The notes under the pieces were generated by a model that ran no database searches, had not been told where the DNA came from, and saw only the letters and a list, made by a program, of their open reading frames with translations. The position numbers and the translations under genes were made by a program. A stretch of DNA of 64,000 nucleotides. Origin: Sinorhizobium sp. A49 (GTDB lineage: Bacteria > Pseudomonadota > Alphaproteobacteria > Rhizobiales > Rhizobiaceae). The stretch spans positions 186,001-250,000 of the forward strand of contig NZ_MUNW01000064.1 in the NCBI RefSeq assembly GCF_002002725.1. The letters run 5' to 3'. How positions within the stretch are numbered: the first letter of the stretch is position 1; every line of letters starts with the position of its first letter. Shown here piece after piece: positions 1 to 10,718 of this stretch.

Positions 1-579
1 CGCCTCGGCAAACGTCCACAATGCGACAGCGTCTTGCGCCAGCTGCTGCTCGTACCGTTCGAGGTAGGATGCCTCTCGCCTGAACAGATACCGCTCGAAC
101 GCACCCTTGGCACGCTCGGCGTTCTCCAATGCGGAATTGGCCTCGATATTGTGCGCGACGTAGATCGACGGATAGGGGCGGAAAACCTGCGCGAAGGCAG
201 CGGGCAGCTGCACCGAATTGAGCACCAGGCCGTCGAAGGGTGCGAGGCTGTCCAGGATCGACTGGATCCGGCTTGCCGATGTGCCGAGCATCTTGGCTGA
301 AGACACCGACGCACGATTGAGAAAGGCGGTTGCAAGCCAGCTCAGCTTTTGCAGGCGGCCGACCTTGGCATTGGTCACTTCCAACTCGCCGAGCAGGTGC
401 ATCTCGCAACCGGGCGCGGACTTGCGTCCGGGCTGCAGGAAGCCGACGACACTGACCCGATGACCAAGGGCAAGCAGACCGTCAAGCACCGCACGATTGG
501 CGATATCGAAACCGGAGGCAGGATTGTCGACGGGAACGAGCGAGGAAACCAGGACCAGATGCATTTTGCCAAACGTCAT
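1..579 (-). CDS. Glycosyltransferase, GT4-like, N-terminal part (cut by window edge)
   Basis: The frame stays open from an ATG at 577-579 to the window edge, giving 193 residues without a stop. The start reads M-T-F-G-K-M-H-L-V-L-V-S-S, a hydrophobic first beta strand, followed by a Rossmann-like pattern with 'GLLALGHRVSVVG' near residues 34-46 and 'YVAHNIEAN' near residue 140, as in the N-terminal acceptor domain of GT-B enzymes. A second ATG at 562-564 is an alternative start. It diverges from the GT2 gene at 723, so the pair may belong to a surface-polysaccharide locus continuing to the left. The catalytic C-terminal half lies outside the window and the substrate cannot be told. Confidence 0.7.
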   Translation of the reverse strand, partial: MTFGKMHLVLVSSLVPVDNPASGFDIANRAVLDGLLALGHRVSVVGFLQPGRKSAPGCEMHLLGELEVTNAKVGRLQKLSWLATAFLNRASVSSAKMLGTSASRIQSILDSLAPFDGLVLNSVQLPAAFAQVFRPYPSIYVAHNIEANSALENAERAKGAFERYLFRREASYLERYEQQLAQDAVALWTFAEA

Positions 580-722
580 GGATGGAGCAATGCCCTTTCT
601 TTACCAGCACGGGGTGAAGGACCGCTTAAAGCATTCATTCAAAAGTCGTTTTGCCGGTTCAGCATCTGTTTAGGAAGATTTGCTTTAGTGGTGGCCAGCA
701 ATCCGCTTGCACAGGTTTCATT

Positions 723-1712
723 ATGACGTCTACCGGCCAGGATATTTCCATCTATTTCCGGACCGAGTTGGAAGACGCCGGTGACATCGAACTCGTCGTC
801 GTGCTGCCGACCTTTCGTCGGCCGGAACATGTCATCAAGACGCTGAAAACGATTGTTTCCCAACGGCCTGACGTCGCCTTTGCGACCGTCGTCATCGAAA
901 ACGACGATGAAGGTCTGGCGGGTGCTGCGGCCGCGAAGGATTTCTTTCTCGGACATCCGTCGGACTCCATCGTCATCATCGCCCACCAGCGTGGAAACTG
1001 CTACGCCTACAATGCCGGTTGGGCGACGGCGCTTGAAAACTATCCCAACCTGCGTGCCATTGCCATCATCGATGACGACGAGATCGCCGCACCCGAATGG
1101 CTCGATTGCCTCATCACGGCACAGGAAGCGACCCAGGCGGACATGGTCGGCGGTCCACAGCTGCCCGTCTTCGAGGATGTGACCGGGCAGAAGTGGAAGC
1201 GGCATCCGGTGTTTACGCCCCACTATGACACGACCGGACCGGTGCCTATCCTCTTTTCCTCTGGCAACGTGCTGGTGACGCGCCGGGTTCTGGACGCCAT
1301 GCCGCGCCCGTTTCTCGATCCGGCTTTCAACTTCATCGGCGGCGGCGACGCCGACTTCTACAGCCGCGGCAAGGAAAAGGGGTTTTCGTTCGCCTGGGCC
1401 AACGAGGCGTGGGTGGCGGAAACGGTGCCAGCGCGGCGCACCAGCGCGTCCTGGGTCCGCGCGCGCAGTCTCAGAAACGGGGCGATTTCGACAATGCTTG
1501 AGCACCGCCGGGATCCAAGCTTCGGCGGACGCGTGAAAACCTTCGGGAAGTCGCTTGCCCTGCTCGGCGCGTCGCTGCCGCGCGGCATCAAATTATGGAG
1601 GAAGACCGGTCTCTTCTCGGCCGGGCTTTACCACTTCTATGTGGCTGTCGGCCGGCTGATGGCGGAGTTCGGCTTCGTCAACGAACAGTACCGCAATCCG
1701 GAGAAGAACTGA
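723..1712 (+). CDS. Glycosyltransferase family 2 protein
   Basis: Predicted 329 residues. The GT-A fold is shown by 'VVVLPTFRRPEHV' near residues 25-37, a 'AIIDDDE' stretch near 114-120 in the place of the metal-binding DxD, and a later 'GGGDADF' acidic motif that probably holds the acceptor or base region. The frame is open from 651, but the ATG at 723 is chosen because the GT2 fold begins soon after it. There is no good Shine-Dalgarno before either start. It probably transfers a sugar to a surface polysaccharide. It ends 27 bases before the convergent FliL-like gene and marks the left border of the flagellar cluster. Confidence 0.8.
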   Translation: MTSTGQDISIYFRTELEDAGDIELVVVLPTFRRPEHVIKTLKTIVSQRPDVAFATVVIENDDEGLAGAAAAKDFFLGHPSDSIVIIAHQRGNCYAYNAGWATALENYPNLRAIAIIDDDEIAAPEWLDCLITAQEATQADMVGGPQLPVFEDVTGQKWKRHPVFTPHYDTTGPVPILFSSGNVLVTRRVLDAMPRPFLDPAFNFIGGGDADFYSRGKEKGFSFAWANEAWVAETVPARRTSASWVRARSLRNGAISTMLEHRRDPSFGGRVKTFGKSLALLGASLPRGIKLWRKTGLFSAGLYHFYVAVGRLMAEFGFVNEQYRNPEKN

Positions 1713-1739
1713 TACGGAGCCGAGCCGTTGCGCGGGCGA

Positions 1740-2306
1740 TCAGTGGCCGCTGCTGGCGCTGACGCCGCCTTCCGGCAGCTTGTCGTTGGCAACATTGCCA
1801 TTCTTGTCGACGATGGCGACAGGCTTCTGCCGCGGGACATTCTGGCCGTTGGCCACGCGCTTGACGTCGTCCTTGGTCAGATATTCGAGCTGTTCGACCA
1901 GGACCTCGGTGATCACTTCACCGCCGAGCTTCTTGTTGAGCCCGTCCTTGACGGTCGACTTGAAGGTCGGCAGGTCGAACGTGCCGGTATCAGCGACGTC
2001 GATGAAGCGCGAGCCGACCAGCATGTCGTAGAGCTGGTCGGTCACCATCTGGCGCAGCGGCGCCGGCAAACTGTTGATGCCTTCCTTCGTCGCCGAGAAG
2101 GAAAGCTTGGTCAGGAAATAGCCCTGTACGGCCCCGTCCTTGATGACGGGGACCGTGATCATTTCCCCCGGAACATACTGTTCCGATGCACGCCGCGTTG
2201 CTTCCGCATCCGAGACGACGGGCGCCGAAGCGCTCTGCATGGAATAATAGACGGATCCGAGCGTGACGGCGCAGACCCAAACCCCGGTGAGAATGAGCTT
2301 AAGCAT
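1740..2306 (-). CDS. FliL-like membrane-anchored periplasmic protein, last gene of the flgJ group
   Basis: Predicted 188 residues starting MLKLILTGVWVCAV. One N-terminal transmembrane segment (about residues 2-20) is followed by a periplasmic domain and a polar tail. The domain has a GYFLTKLSF strand, an amphipathic LRQMVTDQLYDML helix, a phenylalanine/leucine-rich helix and a closing EVLVEQLEYL strand. This order resembles FliL and related stomatin-like domains, and resembles the true FliL at 25387-25884 in layout. The start codon overlaps the stop of the preceding gene (TAATG), so translation is probably coupled. A homologous gene sits at this end of the S. meliloti flagellar cluster, without an assigned function as far as I know. 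The FliL relation is my inference. Confidence 0.75.
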   Translation of the reverse strand: MLKLILTGVWVCAVTLGSVYYSMQSASAPVVSDAEATRRASEQYVPGEMITVPVIKDGAVQGYFLTKLSFSATKEGINSLPAPLRQMVTDQLYDMLVGSRFIDVADTGTFDLPTFKSTVKDGLNKKLGGEVITEVLVEQLEYLTKDDVKRVANGQNVPRQKPVAIVDKNGNVANDKLPEGGVSASSGH

Positions 2307-2674
2307 TAGAAATCGCTGTAGCGGAACTGCGCTTCGGAATAGATGCCATCGGCATCGGCGTCCTGAGCTGCGGTCTTCAGCAGATCGACGACCGATCGCA
2401 CGGCATCGAGATGGGCTTCGACTTTCTGTGAGTTGACCTCGAGCTTGTCGCGCAGGTGACGGGTCTGCGATGCGAAGGCCGGCGAAATTTCGCCCGGCAG
2501 CGTATCGCGGTGAAGCATCGTCAATTCGTAGAGGCAACGGCTCTTGTGCGCGTTCGACGTCTTGATATCGAACTCCGGATCAACGCCGATACGGCTGTTT
2601 TCATTGTCGATGATCATTTCCAGCCGGCCGAGCACGTTCTGGATCCGGACGTCGTTGGATGCCACAGCTTCCAT
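2306..2674 (-). CDS. Small helical protein, candidate FlgN-type export chaperone
   Basis: Predicted 122 residues, almost wholly helical by composition, with no signal peptide or membrane segment. It has an 'NVLGRLEMIIDNENSRI' N-terminal helix, a central 'AHKSRCLYELTML' helix, and a C-terminal 'LEVNSQKVEAHLDAVRSVV' helix followed by 'ADGIYSEAQF'. This matches the layout of FlgN, the chaperone of hook-junction proteins FlgK and FlgL: E/N-rich helical bundle, an asparagine in the last helix, then a Tyr-containing tail. It lies between flgJ (15 bases upstream) and the FliL-like gene (TAATG overlap). No other FlgN candidate is seen in the window. The family call is by pattern only. Confidence 0.7.
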   Translation of the reverse strand: MEAVASNDVRIQNVLGRLEMIIDNENSRIGVDPEFDIKTSNAHKSRCLYELTMLHRDTLPGEISPAFASQTRHLRDKLEVNSQKVEAHLDAVRSVVDLLKTAAQDADADGIYSEAQFRYSDF

Positions 2675-2688
2675 AAATGAACTCCCAA

Positions 2689-3240
2689 TTAAGCTTGTTT
2701 GTTTTTATCGTCTTCAGTTGAATAACCAGTGAGCGTCTTGCGCTCGTATTCCTGCACGAGGCTTGCGGCCAGGTTTCGGCTGTTGCCGTCGAGCGATGCA
2801 TTGACGCGCTCACGCGCATCGCTGCCCGCCAGCTGATCGGCAATGCCGATACCGCCGCTCTTGGAGATGACGTCGCCGATCTGCTCGGCCATCATGCTTT
2901 TCCAGATGTCACCGGATGTGCCCTTGCCGAAAACGTTCTCGCTGTCGTTCGGGAGCATGGATTTCACGAAGTTCTGCAGGATCATCGCTTCGAACTTGCG
3001 ATAGGTCTCGGGGACCTTCTTCTGTTCGACGCGATTGTTGATGTCGCCGAGGCCACTCGATCCTTGCGAAGAGTTGAGAACGTTGACGGTAGCGGCGAAG
3101 CCATTGCCGTTTTCCGCAAGGCTCGTCGCCTGAAAGGCGGCGCGATTGGCCTTAAGCCGGGCCTGCGCTTCCTGCACCTCGGCCGGATCGGCGGCGCGTA
3201 CGACGTCCATCACCAGATCGCTGGGCGGAGAGATAGCCAT
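2689..3240 (-). CDS. flgJ: Rod-binding protein FlgJ (rod-cap domain only)
   Basis: Predicted 183 residues. The rod-binding domain is clear in the second half: 'FEAMILQNFVKSMLP', then 'IWKSMMAEQIGDVISKSGG' and 'GIADQL', the helices typical of FlgJ N-terminal domains. There is no muramidase domain, unlike enterobacterial FlgJ of more than 300 residues. In alphaproteobacteria that activity is usually supplied by a separate enzyme, and a lytic transglycosylase gene lies at 12965-13537. The start ATG at 3238-3240 is preceded by GAGAGGAA at good spacing; an upstream in-frame TTG at 3258 is less likely. It would cap the growing rod in the periplasm. Confidence 0.88.
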   Translation of the reverse strand: MAISPPSDLVMDVVRAADPAEVQEAQARLKANRAAFQATSLAENGNGFAATVNVLNSSQGSSGLGDINNRVEQKKVPETYRKFEAMILQNFVKSMLPNDSENVFGKGTSGDIWKSMMAEQIGDVISKSGGIGIADQLAGSDARERVNASLDGNSRNLAASLVQEYERKTLTGYSTEDDKNKQA

Positions 3241-3353
3241 GACAATTCCTCTCGACAACGGTATCGCGGCGTCCTTGATCGGGACCGACGCAATCGCGCG
3301 TTCAACATTCGACCCGAACGCCCTGCCGATCGGCGAGCGTTGCGGATGTCACA

Positions 3354-3767
3354 CTATCGCCGCTCAACCTTACCGGAAGCTGGCGCTTGGCCGGCGACGT
3401 GTTGGTCGATCAGGTCGTAGATGGAATTATCGGCCTCTTCCCGGTCTTCCGACTGCCGGGCCTCCTTCATGTTTTCCTCGAGCCGGTCGGCCTTCGCACG
3501 CTCCTTCAGCATGCGCGCTTCGTGCGTCTGCTGGATGCCGAGCAGCATCTGGTCCTTCTGCACAAGGCGCCCGACCTGCGAGGAATAGTGACCGGAAAAC
3601 ATGCGATGCATCGGATGGCCCGAGCCCATGGCATCGACGACGACGTCAATCGTCTCGGCCAGGACATCGCGCTGGCGCGTCATCTCGACGAAGTCAGCCT
3701 CAGCCATCTGCTCAAGATGACGCTGAACGGCGACCAGGCGCTTGAGCTTCTGCGAGCGCGTCTTCAT
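3354..3767 (-). CDS. fliJ: FliJ-like coiled-coil protein downstream of fliR
   Basis: Predicted 137 residues beginning MKTRSQKLKRLVAVQRHLE. It is highly charged and helical throughout (coiled-coil like), without membrane segments, and has the size and N-terminal 'LKRLVAVQ..LE..AEADF' pattern of FliJ, the soluble export protein that links the FliI ATPase to FlhA. The start is set by a GGAGG eight bases upstream that overlaps the end of fliR; the fliR stop lies 4 bases before it. Position directly after flhA-fliR suits an export role. FliJ sequences diverge strongly, so the symbol is a best guess. Confidence 0.68.
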   Translation of the reverse strand: MKTRSQKLKRLVAVQRHLEQMAEADFVEMTRQRDVLAETIDVVVDAMGSGHPMHRMFSGHYSSQVGRLVQKDQMLLGIQQTHEARMLKERAKADRLEENMKEARQSEDREEADNSIYDLIDQHVAGQAPASGKVERR

Positions 3768-3771
3768 TTGC

Positions 3772-4524
3772 CTAGCCTCCCTGCATGACAGGTGCAAAGC
3801 CGTCGCCGAACAGGCGCAGCATCGCGGCGATGCCGAGATAGAGCAGGAACAGGCCCCCCATGATCAGATAGGGCTGCGAGATGAAGTAGATCGGGATCTG
3901 CGGCGCCAGCTTGTTGACCATGCCGATGGCGACGTTGAACAAGAGGCCGTAGATCAGGAAGGGGCTCGCAAGCCTCACCATGATCATGAAGGTCTGCTCG
4001 AGCGAATCCGTCAGCGTGATGAGAACGCCCTGCGGATCGAAGACGCTGCCAACGGGCATGACCCGATAGGACTGGGCGATCGCTTCGAACATCACGTGGT
4101 GGAAGTCGAGCATGAACAGGATCATCAGCCCGGCAAAACTGATCATGCTGGTGATCTGGTTTTCCGCCGTGTCTTCGAGCACGTCCGACGATGGCGGCGG
4201 GTTGAAGCCCATCAGCATCGTTATCGTCGTGCCGGCGAATTGAAGGCCGAGCACATAGTAGCGCGCGACCAGACCGATCACCGCGCCAACCGCCGTTTCG
4301 GCCGCGATCAGGTAGATATAGGTGTGGCCCTTGCCGGTCACCTGCGGATAGATATCGGTCCACATGACAGGCAGGATCGCCATGGAGATGGCGACCGCGA
4401 TGAACAACCTGATCTGCATGGGAATGCGCGCGGTCGAGAACCCCGGCATGATCATGATGCACGCCCCGATCCGGCAGAATGCCGCAAACAGCGCGAGCAC
4501 CGTGCCCTCGGGGTCGGTTATCAT
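3772..4524 (-). CDS. fliR: Flagellar export gate protein FliR
   Basis: Predicted 250 residues with about six hydrophobic segments. The N-terminus ('[27 protein letters not shown]') is the family hallmark, and the C-terminal region '[24 protein letters not shown]' matches the last helices of FliR/SctT. With FliP and FliQ it forms the export gate of the flagellar type III secretion system in the inner membrane. Its ATG overlaps the flhA stop (ATGA), so the two are co-translated. Confidence 0.95.
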   Translation of the reverse strand: MITDPEGTVLALFAAFCRIGACIMIMPGFSTARIPMQIRLFIAVAISMAILPVMWTDIYPQVTGKGHTYIYLIAAETAVGAVIGLVARYYVLGLQFAGTTITMLMGFNPPPSSDVLEDTAENQITSMISFAGLMILFMLDFHHVMFEAIAQSYRVMPVGSVFDPQGVLITLTDSLEQTFMIMVRLASPFLIYGLLFNVAIGMVNKLAPQIPIYFISQPYLIMGGLFLLYLGIAAMLRLFGDGFAPVMQGG

Positions 4525-6608
4525 GAAATCGAGCCGATGATCTTGATCTCGAGTCCCTTGGCAAGCTCGACATGCGAGAGCACGGGCAAAGTGGCAAAAA
4601 GACGTTCGATGATCATGCGGACATAAGAGCGGGATTCGGGCGAACTTACCAGCACGAAGGGCATGCCGCGATCGAGATGTTCACGGATAACTTTTGTCGC
4701 CTGCTCGCTGAACTCTTCGAGATGACGCGGATCGATGTCGAACTCGACAACCTCCCCCTTGGCATCCCGCTTCAGCGCCTGATGGAACACCATGTCCCAT
4801 TTGTTGCCGAGGCGCAGGACACGCAGGATGCCGTTGTCGGCGAGATCGCCGCACAGCTGCTGCGACATGCGCACGCGCACATGCTCGACGATCTGCTCGG
4901 TCTTGCGGACATGCGGCGCGAGCTCGGCCACGGCTTCGAGGATCAGGTGCAGGTTGCGGATCGATACCCGCTCCGCCAAGAGCAGCTTCAACACGGCCTG
5001 CAGCCCGGAGTAGGACATGTGCGAGGTGCAGATTTCGTCGGCCAGCTTGCGGTACTCCGGATCCAGCCGATCGATCAGCACCTTCACGTCCTTGTACGAC
5101 AAGAGATGCGGCAGGTTGTTGCGGATCACTTCCGAAAGATGCGTCAGCACCACCGAGACGTTGTCGATCGGGTGGAAGCCTTCGCGCTTCAGGTCTTCGG
5201 TAAACGTCTCGAGAATGGAAACCGCCGGCATGCCGAAGGCGGGCTCGCGGATCTCGTCTCCCGGCACGCTCGGGCGGCGGCCGCCGCCGGTGACAACAAG
5301 AACTTCACCGACACGCACCGTGTTGGATGCGATCGTCGTGCCGTGGATGCGGACGTGATAGGCCTTGTCCGGGATGCTGATATCGTCGGAGACCTTGATC
5401 TCGGGAATGACGAGGCCGTACTGGCCGGCAAACTTGCGGCGCATCTTGCCAACGCGGAACGCCAGTTCCTGGTGGGCGCCAAGCAACCGGGTCGAGACCT
5501 GCTTGCCGAGTAGCAGCTCGATCTCGGCGGTCTTCAGTACCGATTTGACCGAGTCCGCTTCGCCTTCCTTGGTCTGCTGGGCCGTTGCCGCTTCCTGCAT
5601 CCGGCGCGCCTCGTTTTCCGCCGCGATCTGGCGCGGAACGATCCAGCTCAGGAAAGCCATGCCGCCGCCGAGAACGGCAAACGGGAAAAATGGCAGGCCC
5701 GGAATAAGCGCAAGCAGGATAATCAACCCTGAGGCAACCATCAAAGCGCGGGGATAGCCGCCGAGCTGACCGACAACAGCCTGGTCCGTCGAGCCGGCCG
5801 TGCCGCCCCGCGACACGAGCAGGCCTGCGGCAAGAGAAACGATCAGCGCCGGGATCTGCGAAACCAGACCGTCGCCGACGGAAAGCTTGACGAAGACGTC
5901 GGCTGCTTCGCCGATCGGCATGTCGTGGCGCAGATAACCGATGATGATGCCGCCGAAGATGTTGATCGCGGTGATGATCAGGCCGGCGATCGCATCGCCG
6001 CGCACGAACTTCGACGCACCGTCCATGGCACCGAAGAACGAGCTTTCCTGCTCCAGTTCGCGGCGACGGTGCTGCGCTTCCTTTTCGTCGATCAGGCCGG
6101 CGGAAAGGTCGGCGTCGATCGCCATCTGCTTGCCGGGGATGGCATCGAGGGTGAAGCGCGCACCGACTTCCGCGATACGCGTCGCACCCTTGGTGATGAC
6201 GATGAAGTTCACTGTGATCAGAATGAGAAAGACGATCAGACCGATGACGAAATCGCCGGACATGACGAGGCTGGCGAAACCGGAGATGACGCCGCCGGCA
6301 GCACCGTGGCCTTCATGACCATGGGAAAGGATGACGCGCGTCGTGGCAATGTTCAACGCCAGGCGAACCATGGTCGAAATCAGCAGAATGGTCGGAAAGG
6401 ACGAGAATTCGAGCGGCCGCTGAATCCACAGCGCCACCATCAGGATCAAGACCGAGAAGGCGATCGAGAAAGCCAGCCCCATATCGATCAGGAACGGCGG
6501 GATCGGCAGGAAGAGAATTGCCAGGATCATGATGATCCCGACAGCGAAGCCGATGTCCCGGCCCTTTGGTGCTACTTTCGGGATGATCAGCGCTGCTTGT
6601 TGTGCCAT
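4521..6608 (-). CDS. flhA: Flagellar export protein FlhA
   Basis: Predicted 695 residues, the normal length. The N-terminal half holds about eight membrane helices, with the conserved '[26 protein letters not shown]' region between them (a FHIPEP-type signature). The C-terminal half, from about residue 350, is the cytoplasmic domain that docks chaperone-substrate complexes. The ATG at 6606-6608 follows a 112-base gap from fliQ, so a separate promoter or a processed message is possible. fliR follows with a 4-base overlap. Confidence 0.97.
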   Translation of the reverse strand: MAQQAALIIPKVAPKGRDIGFAVGIIMILAILFLPIPPFLIDMGLAFSIAFSVLILMVALWIQRPLEFSSFPTILLISTMVRLALNIATTRVILSHGHEGHGAAGGVISGFASLVMSGDFVIGLIVFLILITVNFIVITKGATRIAEVGARFTLDAIPGKQMAIDADLSAGLIDEKEAQHRRRELEQESSFFGAMDGASKFVRGDAIAGLIITAINIFGGIIIGYLRHDMPIGEAADVFVKLSVGDGLVSQIPALIVSLAAGLLVSRGGTAGSTDQAVVGQLGGYPRALMVASGLIILLALIPGLPFFPFAVLGGGMAFLSWIVPRQIAAENEARRMQEAATAQQTKEGEADSVKSVLKTAEIELLLGKQVSTRLLGAHQELAFRVGKMRRKFAGQYGLVIPEIKVSDDISIPDKAYHVRIHGTTIASNTVRVGEVLVVTGGGRRPSVPGDEIREPAFGMPAVSILETFTEDLKREGFHPIDNVSVVLTHLSEVIRNNLPHLLSYKDVKVLIDRLDPEYRKLADEICTSHMSYSGLQAVLKLLLAERVSIRNLHLILEAVAELAPHVRKTEQIVEHVRVRMSQQLCGDLADNGILRVLRLGNKWDMVFHQALKRDAKGEVVEFDIDPRHLEEFSEQATKVIREHLDRGMPFVLVSSPESRSYVRMIIERLFATLPVLSHVELAKGLEIKIIGSIS

Positions 6609-6720
6609 GTCTCTTCCGTCTCTTCATGAGAGGTCGGGCAGCATTCACACGCGCTGCCCCAATCTTACGACTGGAGATAAAGGCCCAAGCTTGCGCGAAA
6701 GTGGTAGCGCGAAAGCGCGA

Positions 6721-6987
6721 TCAGAATCCGGATTGGATCCTGGAGAAGACGATGTCGGTGAAAATCGAGATCTGAGCGCCGATGAAGGGCGCGGAAATGG
6801 CGACCGTGATCATCACCGCGAGGATCTTCGGAACGAAGGTCAGGGTCATTTCCTGAACCTGGGTCAGCGCCTGAATAAAGGCGATGACGACGCCGACGAC
6901 CATCGCGGCGAGAACGGCGGGCCCTGAGGCCACGATCACGGTCCAGATCGCAGCCTGCACGATATCGAGGGCATCCGCCTCATTCAT
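6721..6987 (-). CDS. fliQ: Flagellar export gate protein FliQ
   Basis: Predicted 88 residues with two transmembrane helices and the pattern 'VGVVIAFIQALTQVQEMTLTFVPK', which is diagnostic of FliQ/SctS. It is a small subunit of the FliPQR export gate. It starts 7 bases after the end of flgD. A short GCGC-GAAA-GCGC hairpin (6707-6718) lies just after its stop, before the 112-base space to flhA. Confidence 0.95.
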   Translation of the reverse strand: MNEADALDIVQAAIWTVIVASGPAVLAAMVVGVVIAFIQALTQVQEMTLTFVPKILAVMITVAISAPFIGAQISIFTDIVFSRIQSGF

Positions 6988-6994
6988 TCGGGTA

Positions 6995-8189
<1,195 letters not shown>

Positions 8190-8224
8190 TCAGACATCCT
8201 TCATGTTTGTCCGGTCGCCTCTTC

Positions 8225-9277
8225 TCAGAGGTAGTTGAGCAAGCTCATCTGCTGCAGTCTCGACGTCAGCGCGTAGGATGTATCGAGCTGAGTCTTCAAG
8301 GTGTTCACACGGGTCGCCGTTTCGATCTGATCGATGCCATTGATATCCAGGATGTGGGTATTGAGCAGCTTCTGTTGCGCCTCAAGCGACGTGGTCGCCT
8401 TCTTGACGCGCGATTCGGAGATGCCGAGCGAACTGCGTTCGCCGTTGAGGCCGGCAATGGCCTGCTCCGCATAACCGAATGCCGCGTTGCCGATCGTGTT
8501 GCGAACCTGCGAATTGACGTTCTTGTCCATCAGCTCCGACGAAATCACGCTTGCGAGCGCGAACATGCGGAAGCTCTTGGTGTTGGCGTTGGTCGAGCTC
8601 TCGATGACCTCGCTGGCGCTGATGCGGCTCGTCATGTTCTGGCTCGAGGCATCCGACCAGTTGGCGTCCCAACCGGGGCCGGTGAACATCGGCTCCAGCG
8701 TGTTGCTGATGAAATCCTGCATCTGCGCCGGCGTGAACTGGCTCATATCGGTGAGGCTGTTCGCCGACATGTAGCCTGTCAGCGCCGTATCGAAGGCGGC
8801 CTTGGCGGCAGACGGAGGCACCGAGTTGTATTCGGCCAACGGCTTGACGTCGGTGTTGATGCCCGAGAAGAGAAACTCGCCGTTGAAGGAGGTGTTGGCC
8901 GCCGACGTAAAGATCTGAAGGGCGCCGTTCACTTCGGTTTTCAGGATCTTCATCGCGTCAACGCTGTCGTTACCCTTGTAGGTAACGAGCGTATCGCGCA
9001 CCTTCTCGGCCGCCTTCTGCATCGTTTCAAGCGCACCCTGGGACGCCGAAAGGCGCTGCGTGACGACGGCGTTGGTGCCCTTCATCGCCGACATCCTGTC
9101 CAGCTCGCGCTGAAGGTTGAGCGATCGCGATGTCGTTGCGCCGAGCGTCAGCCCGAGGTCGTAGTGAATGCCGGTTGTCTGTTCCTGCGACCGCTTCAGC
9201 AACTCGGCTTGAGTTTGCTGAATCGTCAGGCGCATGGCGCTCTGAATCGCCAGGTTTGAAACGAAGGACGTCTTCAT
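8225..9277 (-). CDS. flgL: Hook-filament junction protein FlgL (HAP3)
   Basis: Predicted 350 residues. The N-terminus ('SNLAIQSAMRLTIQQTQAELLK') and C-terminus ('TRLQQMSLLNYL'-type helix) form the flagellin-like D0/D1 coiled coil typical of FlgL. It joins the hook to the filament. It is the partner of FlgK, whose gene ends 2 bases upstream. The candidate FlgN-like chaperone at 2306-2674 would be expected to carry FlgK and FlgL. Confidence 0.93.
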   Translation of the reverse strand: MKTSFVSNLAIQSAMRLTIQQTQAELLKRSQEQTTGIHYDLGLTLGATTSRSLNLQRELDRMSAMKGTNAVVTQRLSASQGALETMQKAAEKVRDTLVTYKGNDSVDAMKILKTEVNGALQIFTSAANTSFNGEFLFSGINTDVKPLAEYNSVPPSAAKAAFDTALTGYMSANSLTDMSQFTPAQMQDFISNTLEPMFTGPGWDANWSDASSQNMTSRISASEVIESSTNANTKSFRMFALASVISSELMDKNVNSQVRNTIGNAAFGYAEQAIAGLNGERSSLGISESRVKKATTSLEAQQKLLNTHILDINGIDQIETATRVNTLKTQLDTSYALTSRLQQMSLLNYL

Positions 9278-9279
9278 GA

Positions 9280-10695
9280 TTACCTCACAGCTTCCATAAG
9301 GGCCGCCATCATGGCGTCCACGGTGCTGACCAGCTTGGCCGATGCTTTGTAGGATTGTTCGAGATCGAGAAGCAGCGACAGTTCCTCGTCGATGCTGACC
9401 CCCGTCTGCTTGCTCAGTGCTTCCGCCGTGCGAGACAAGAGCGCCGATTTGTTGTCGTCGGCTGTCGACGCCGTCTTGCGGAACTGCTCCAGCCAGCCAA
9501 CGGAGCTGGTGGCGAAGTTCATGATGTTGCTGCTGCTGTCGAGGCCGGACAATGGGTCGAACGCCATGTTCTCGCCCATCTTGTTGATGAAGCCATCCAG
9601 CAGGTCGGTGTAGCCGGCGTTGCCGGTCGGGTTGTTCGACGTGCCGTCGAAACCACCGTCGCGCAGCATCAGCGGGTTTGCCTTGGCAAGCGCGTTGACC
9701 GTGATCTTCGATGCCATGCCCGGCACGATGCCCACGGGCGGAATACCGGGCGATCCCCAGGTAAACAGGCCGGGTTGCCCGCCTTCCTGGAACAGGGTCA
9801 CCAGCCCGCGCGCAATCTCGTCGAGCTGCGACTGGAATTTCGGTCCGACGTCGTCGCGAAGCTGCACCAGCGCGGCAAGCTTGCCCTTGGCCGTCGTATC
9901 GGCGCCGGTTCCGGCTGCAATCGGCACGCCGTCGACATAGATCTTGTTGCCGACAGTCGTTGCGTCATAGGTGTTTTGCGACGCGAAGGTGACGGACCGC
10001 GGGATATTCTCGAACAGAACGGTTCCGTCGGTGGTAAAGATCACGGTGTCGTTGTTGCCGCGCGTCGTGGTCGAGATACCGACGATTTCGGAAACCTGCT
10101 TCAGGATCTTGTCGCGCTGATCGAGCGCATCGTTCGGGTCGGTACCCTGTGCCGTTGCCGACTTGACCGCATTGTTGGCCTTTTCGAACTCCGCCAGCAA
10201 GCCATTCAGCTTGTCGACCTCCAGCGCGATTTCCTTGTCGGCATTTTCGCGCATGTCCTGGACGGACTTCGAGGCCTTGTTCAGCGAATCCGCCAAGTCC
10301 CCGGCGTCGGACACCGCCGTGGCGGCAATCGTCTTGTTGCCGGGGGTCGCGGCAAAGGTCTGAAGGCTGTTGCGGAAATCGGCCAGCAGCTTGGAAGGCG
10401 CCGTCTCGTAGTTGTTGCCGCCGAGCGCCGACTTCATCAGCTCCAACCCCTCGCGGAGCCTTGCCTGGCCGGAGGCCTCGCCCATGCCGGCGATGCTCTG
10501 TTTGAGCAGCGCCTCGTTCTGGGCACGGTAGATGGATACGACCTGCGCGCCGTTCGCCGTGCTCCCGAGCAGCGCAAGCCGACGCGAGTAATCCGCGTTG
10601 CCCGCGTTCGCGATGTTCTTCGACACGATCGCGGTTTGCTGCGCCGTGTTGCTGAAGGCCTGTTGTGCGATGGATATTGCGGAGGACAGCGACAT
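9280..10695 (-). CDS. flgK: Hook-associated protein FlgK (HAP1)
   Basis: Predicted 471 residues, short for FlgK (over 540 in enterobacteria) but usual for rhizobia. The N-terminal motif 'QTAIVSKNIANAGNADYSRR' is the rod/hook 'NIANA' motif, and the C-terminus 'LEQSYKASAKLVSTVDAMMAALMEAV' is the HAP1 terminal helix. It is the first hook-filament junction protein, exported through the flagellar type III system. It lies between flgE and flgL. Confidence 0.95.
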   Translation of the reverse strand: MSLSSAISIAQQAFSNTAQQTAIVSKNIANAGNADYSRRLALLGSTANGAQVVSIYRAQNEALLKQSIAGMGEASGQARLREGLELMKSALGGNNYETAPSKLLADFRNSLQTFAATPGNKTIAATAVSDAGDLADSLNKASKSVQDMRENADKEIALEVDKLNGLLAEFEKANNAVKSATAQGTDPNDALDQRDKILKQVSEIVGISTTTRGNNDTVIFTTDGTVLFENIPRSVTFASQNTYDATTVGNKIYVDGVPIAAGTGADTTAKGKLAALVQLRDDVGPKFQSQLDEIARGLVTLFQEGGQPGLFTWGSPGIPPVGIVPGMASKITVNALAKANPLMLRDGGFDGTSNNPTGNAGYTDLLDGFINKMGENMAFDPLSGLDSSSNIMNFATSSVGWLEQFRKTASTADDNKSALLSRTAEALSKQTGVSIDEELSLLLDLEQSYKASAKLVSTVDAMMAALMEAVR

Positions 10696-10718
10696 GACGC
10701 GGACCGTATCTCTTTCAA

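Noticed and set aside
6707-6718. GCGC-GAAA-GCGC hairpin after fliQ as a terminator
   Set aside because: Only a 4-base stem and no T run; too weak to call a terminator.
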